Below, piece by piece: positions 41,244-41,464 of a stretch of DNA of 41,464 nucleotides (positions within the stretch are counted from its first letter, which is position 1; every line of letters begins with the position of its first letter). The notes below the pieces were generated by a model. That model ran no database searches. It saw only the letters and a list, made by a program, of their open reading frames with translations, and had not been told where the DNA came from. Made by a program: the position numbers and the translations under genes. Source of the stretch: Candidatus Rifleibacteriota bacterium (lineage in GTDB: Bacteria > Muiribacteriota > Ozemobacteria > Ozemobacterales > Ozemobacteraceae); NCBI GenBank assembly GCA_018818125.1, contig JAHISQ010000103.1:1-41464 (forward strand), given 5' to 3'.

Positions 41244-41464
41244 TTTTTCACATCCCAGTCAATACTCTTAACGATAAACTCACCGGCGGGAGCTGCTGCA
41301 AAATCAACAACTGCCAGCCAGATCTTGTTGTCACACACGCCTGTAAATCTGTTCATAGATAATCCCGGCGCCATTTCGAGGCGATGCAGAACTCTAGCAT
41401 CAGCTGAAAATTCAAACATCTTCAGACGCCCCTTGAAGCCGTCTTCAGGAATGAATGAAACCAA
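41240..41464 (-). CDS. Probable propeller-like protein, C-terminal part only (cut by window edge)
   Basis: Seventy-four codons are open to the window edge, followed by a stop overlapping the start of the next gene. The visible part has beta-propeller-like strands (RLKMFEFSADARVLHRLE, NRFTGVCDNKIWLAVVDF). The true start is outside the window. The arrangement suggests a pair of related exported propellers in one operon. Confidence 0.6.
   Translation of the reverse strand: MVSFIPEDGFKGRLKMFEFSADARVLHRLEMAPGLSMNRFTGVCDNKIWLAVVDFAAAPAGEFIVKSIDWDVKK

Overview
The window (41,464 bases, roughly mid-40s % G+C by eye) is a dense chromosomal segment of a bacterium. It carries mostly conserved core genes: sigma-70, primase, two tRNAs, RNase P RNA, Der, LepA, PlsY, GpsA, DusB, Hfq, FolC and a class A penicillin-binding protein. 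There are no phage genes, CRISPR arrays, toxin-antitoxin pairs or transposases. Lipoproteins, many signal peptides, prepilin-like proteins, a class A PBP and an Hfq suggest a diderm. Low-similarity paralogue-type proteins (HEAT, TPR, NHL, zinc-ribbon membrane proteins), frequent TTG/GTG starts, and tRNA genes without an encoded CCA suggest a poorly sampled lineage. A candidate phylum of the Riflebacteria type is a guess from gene content, not a demonstrated placement.

Layout. 1-897 (-): start of a secreted protease-type precursor with FTP and PepSY propeptide domains, cut by the window edge. 1033-1198 (-): tRNA-Glu and a CAU tRNA, with a strong terminator downstream. 1251-6370 (-): rpoD, dnaG (own promoter) and a four-helix receptor-like membrane protein with no output domain. 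6487-7899 (+): a TPR exported protein and an orphan CbiX-type chelatase. 7904-9869 (-): rnpB, a TPM-domain protein and a coiled-coil zinc-ribbon protein. 10064-17614 (+): one tightly packed operon with a near-consensus promoter, der-plsY-gpsA-vanW-NHL protein-lepA. 17861-20367 (-): an FmdE-like protein and a membrane-anchored HEAT-repeat protein. 20521-21614 (+): DUF3109 protein and a coiled-coil protein. 21625-27161 (-): a TPR protein and a prepilin-like cluster (PilX/GspK-like, small membrane protein, PulI/PilV-like, PulJ/PilW-like) ending in a secreted protein built of glycine-heptad repeats. 27409-34948 (+): an unknown exported protein, a PhnD-type lipoprotein beside a HAMP-GAF-GGDEF protein, dusB, a cNMP-binding/MCP-tip fusion, hfq and a double-zinc-ribbon membrane protein. 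35316-37736 (-): PBP1A. 37954-40381 (+): folC overlapping a NamZ-type (DUF1343) hydrolase. 40407-41464 (-): two overlapping genes for exported propeller-like proteins, the second cut by the window edge.

The most interesting non-coding signals are: (i) a two-hairpin element present twice (27309-27367 and 37873-37927), each time just upstream of a start codon, with a compensatory base-pair change; (ii) an intergenic palindrome family (17690-17758 and the 211-bp MITE-like 35006-35216); and (iii) a 10-bp inverted repeat filling the spacer and -10 region of the promoter of the cNMP/MCP gene. The most unusual protein architectures are the soluble cNMP-MCP-tip fusion next to hfq, the PhnD lipoprotein paired with a diguanylate cyclase and no transporter, the output-less receptor upstream of dnaG-rpoD, and the glycine-heptad protein in the pilin cluster. 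All functional calls come from reading motifs in the sequence; no searches were run.
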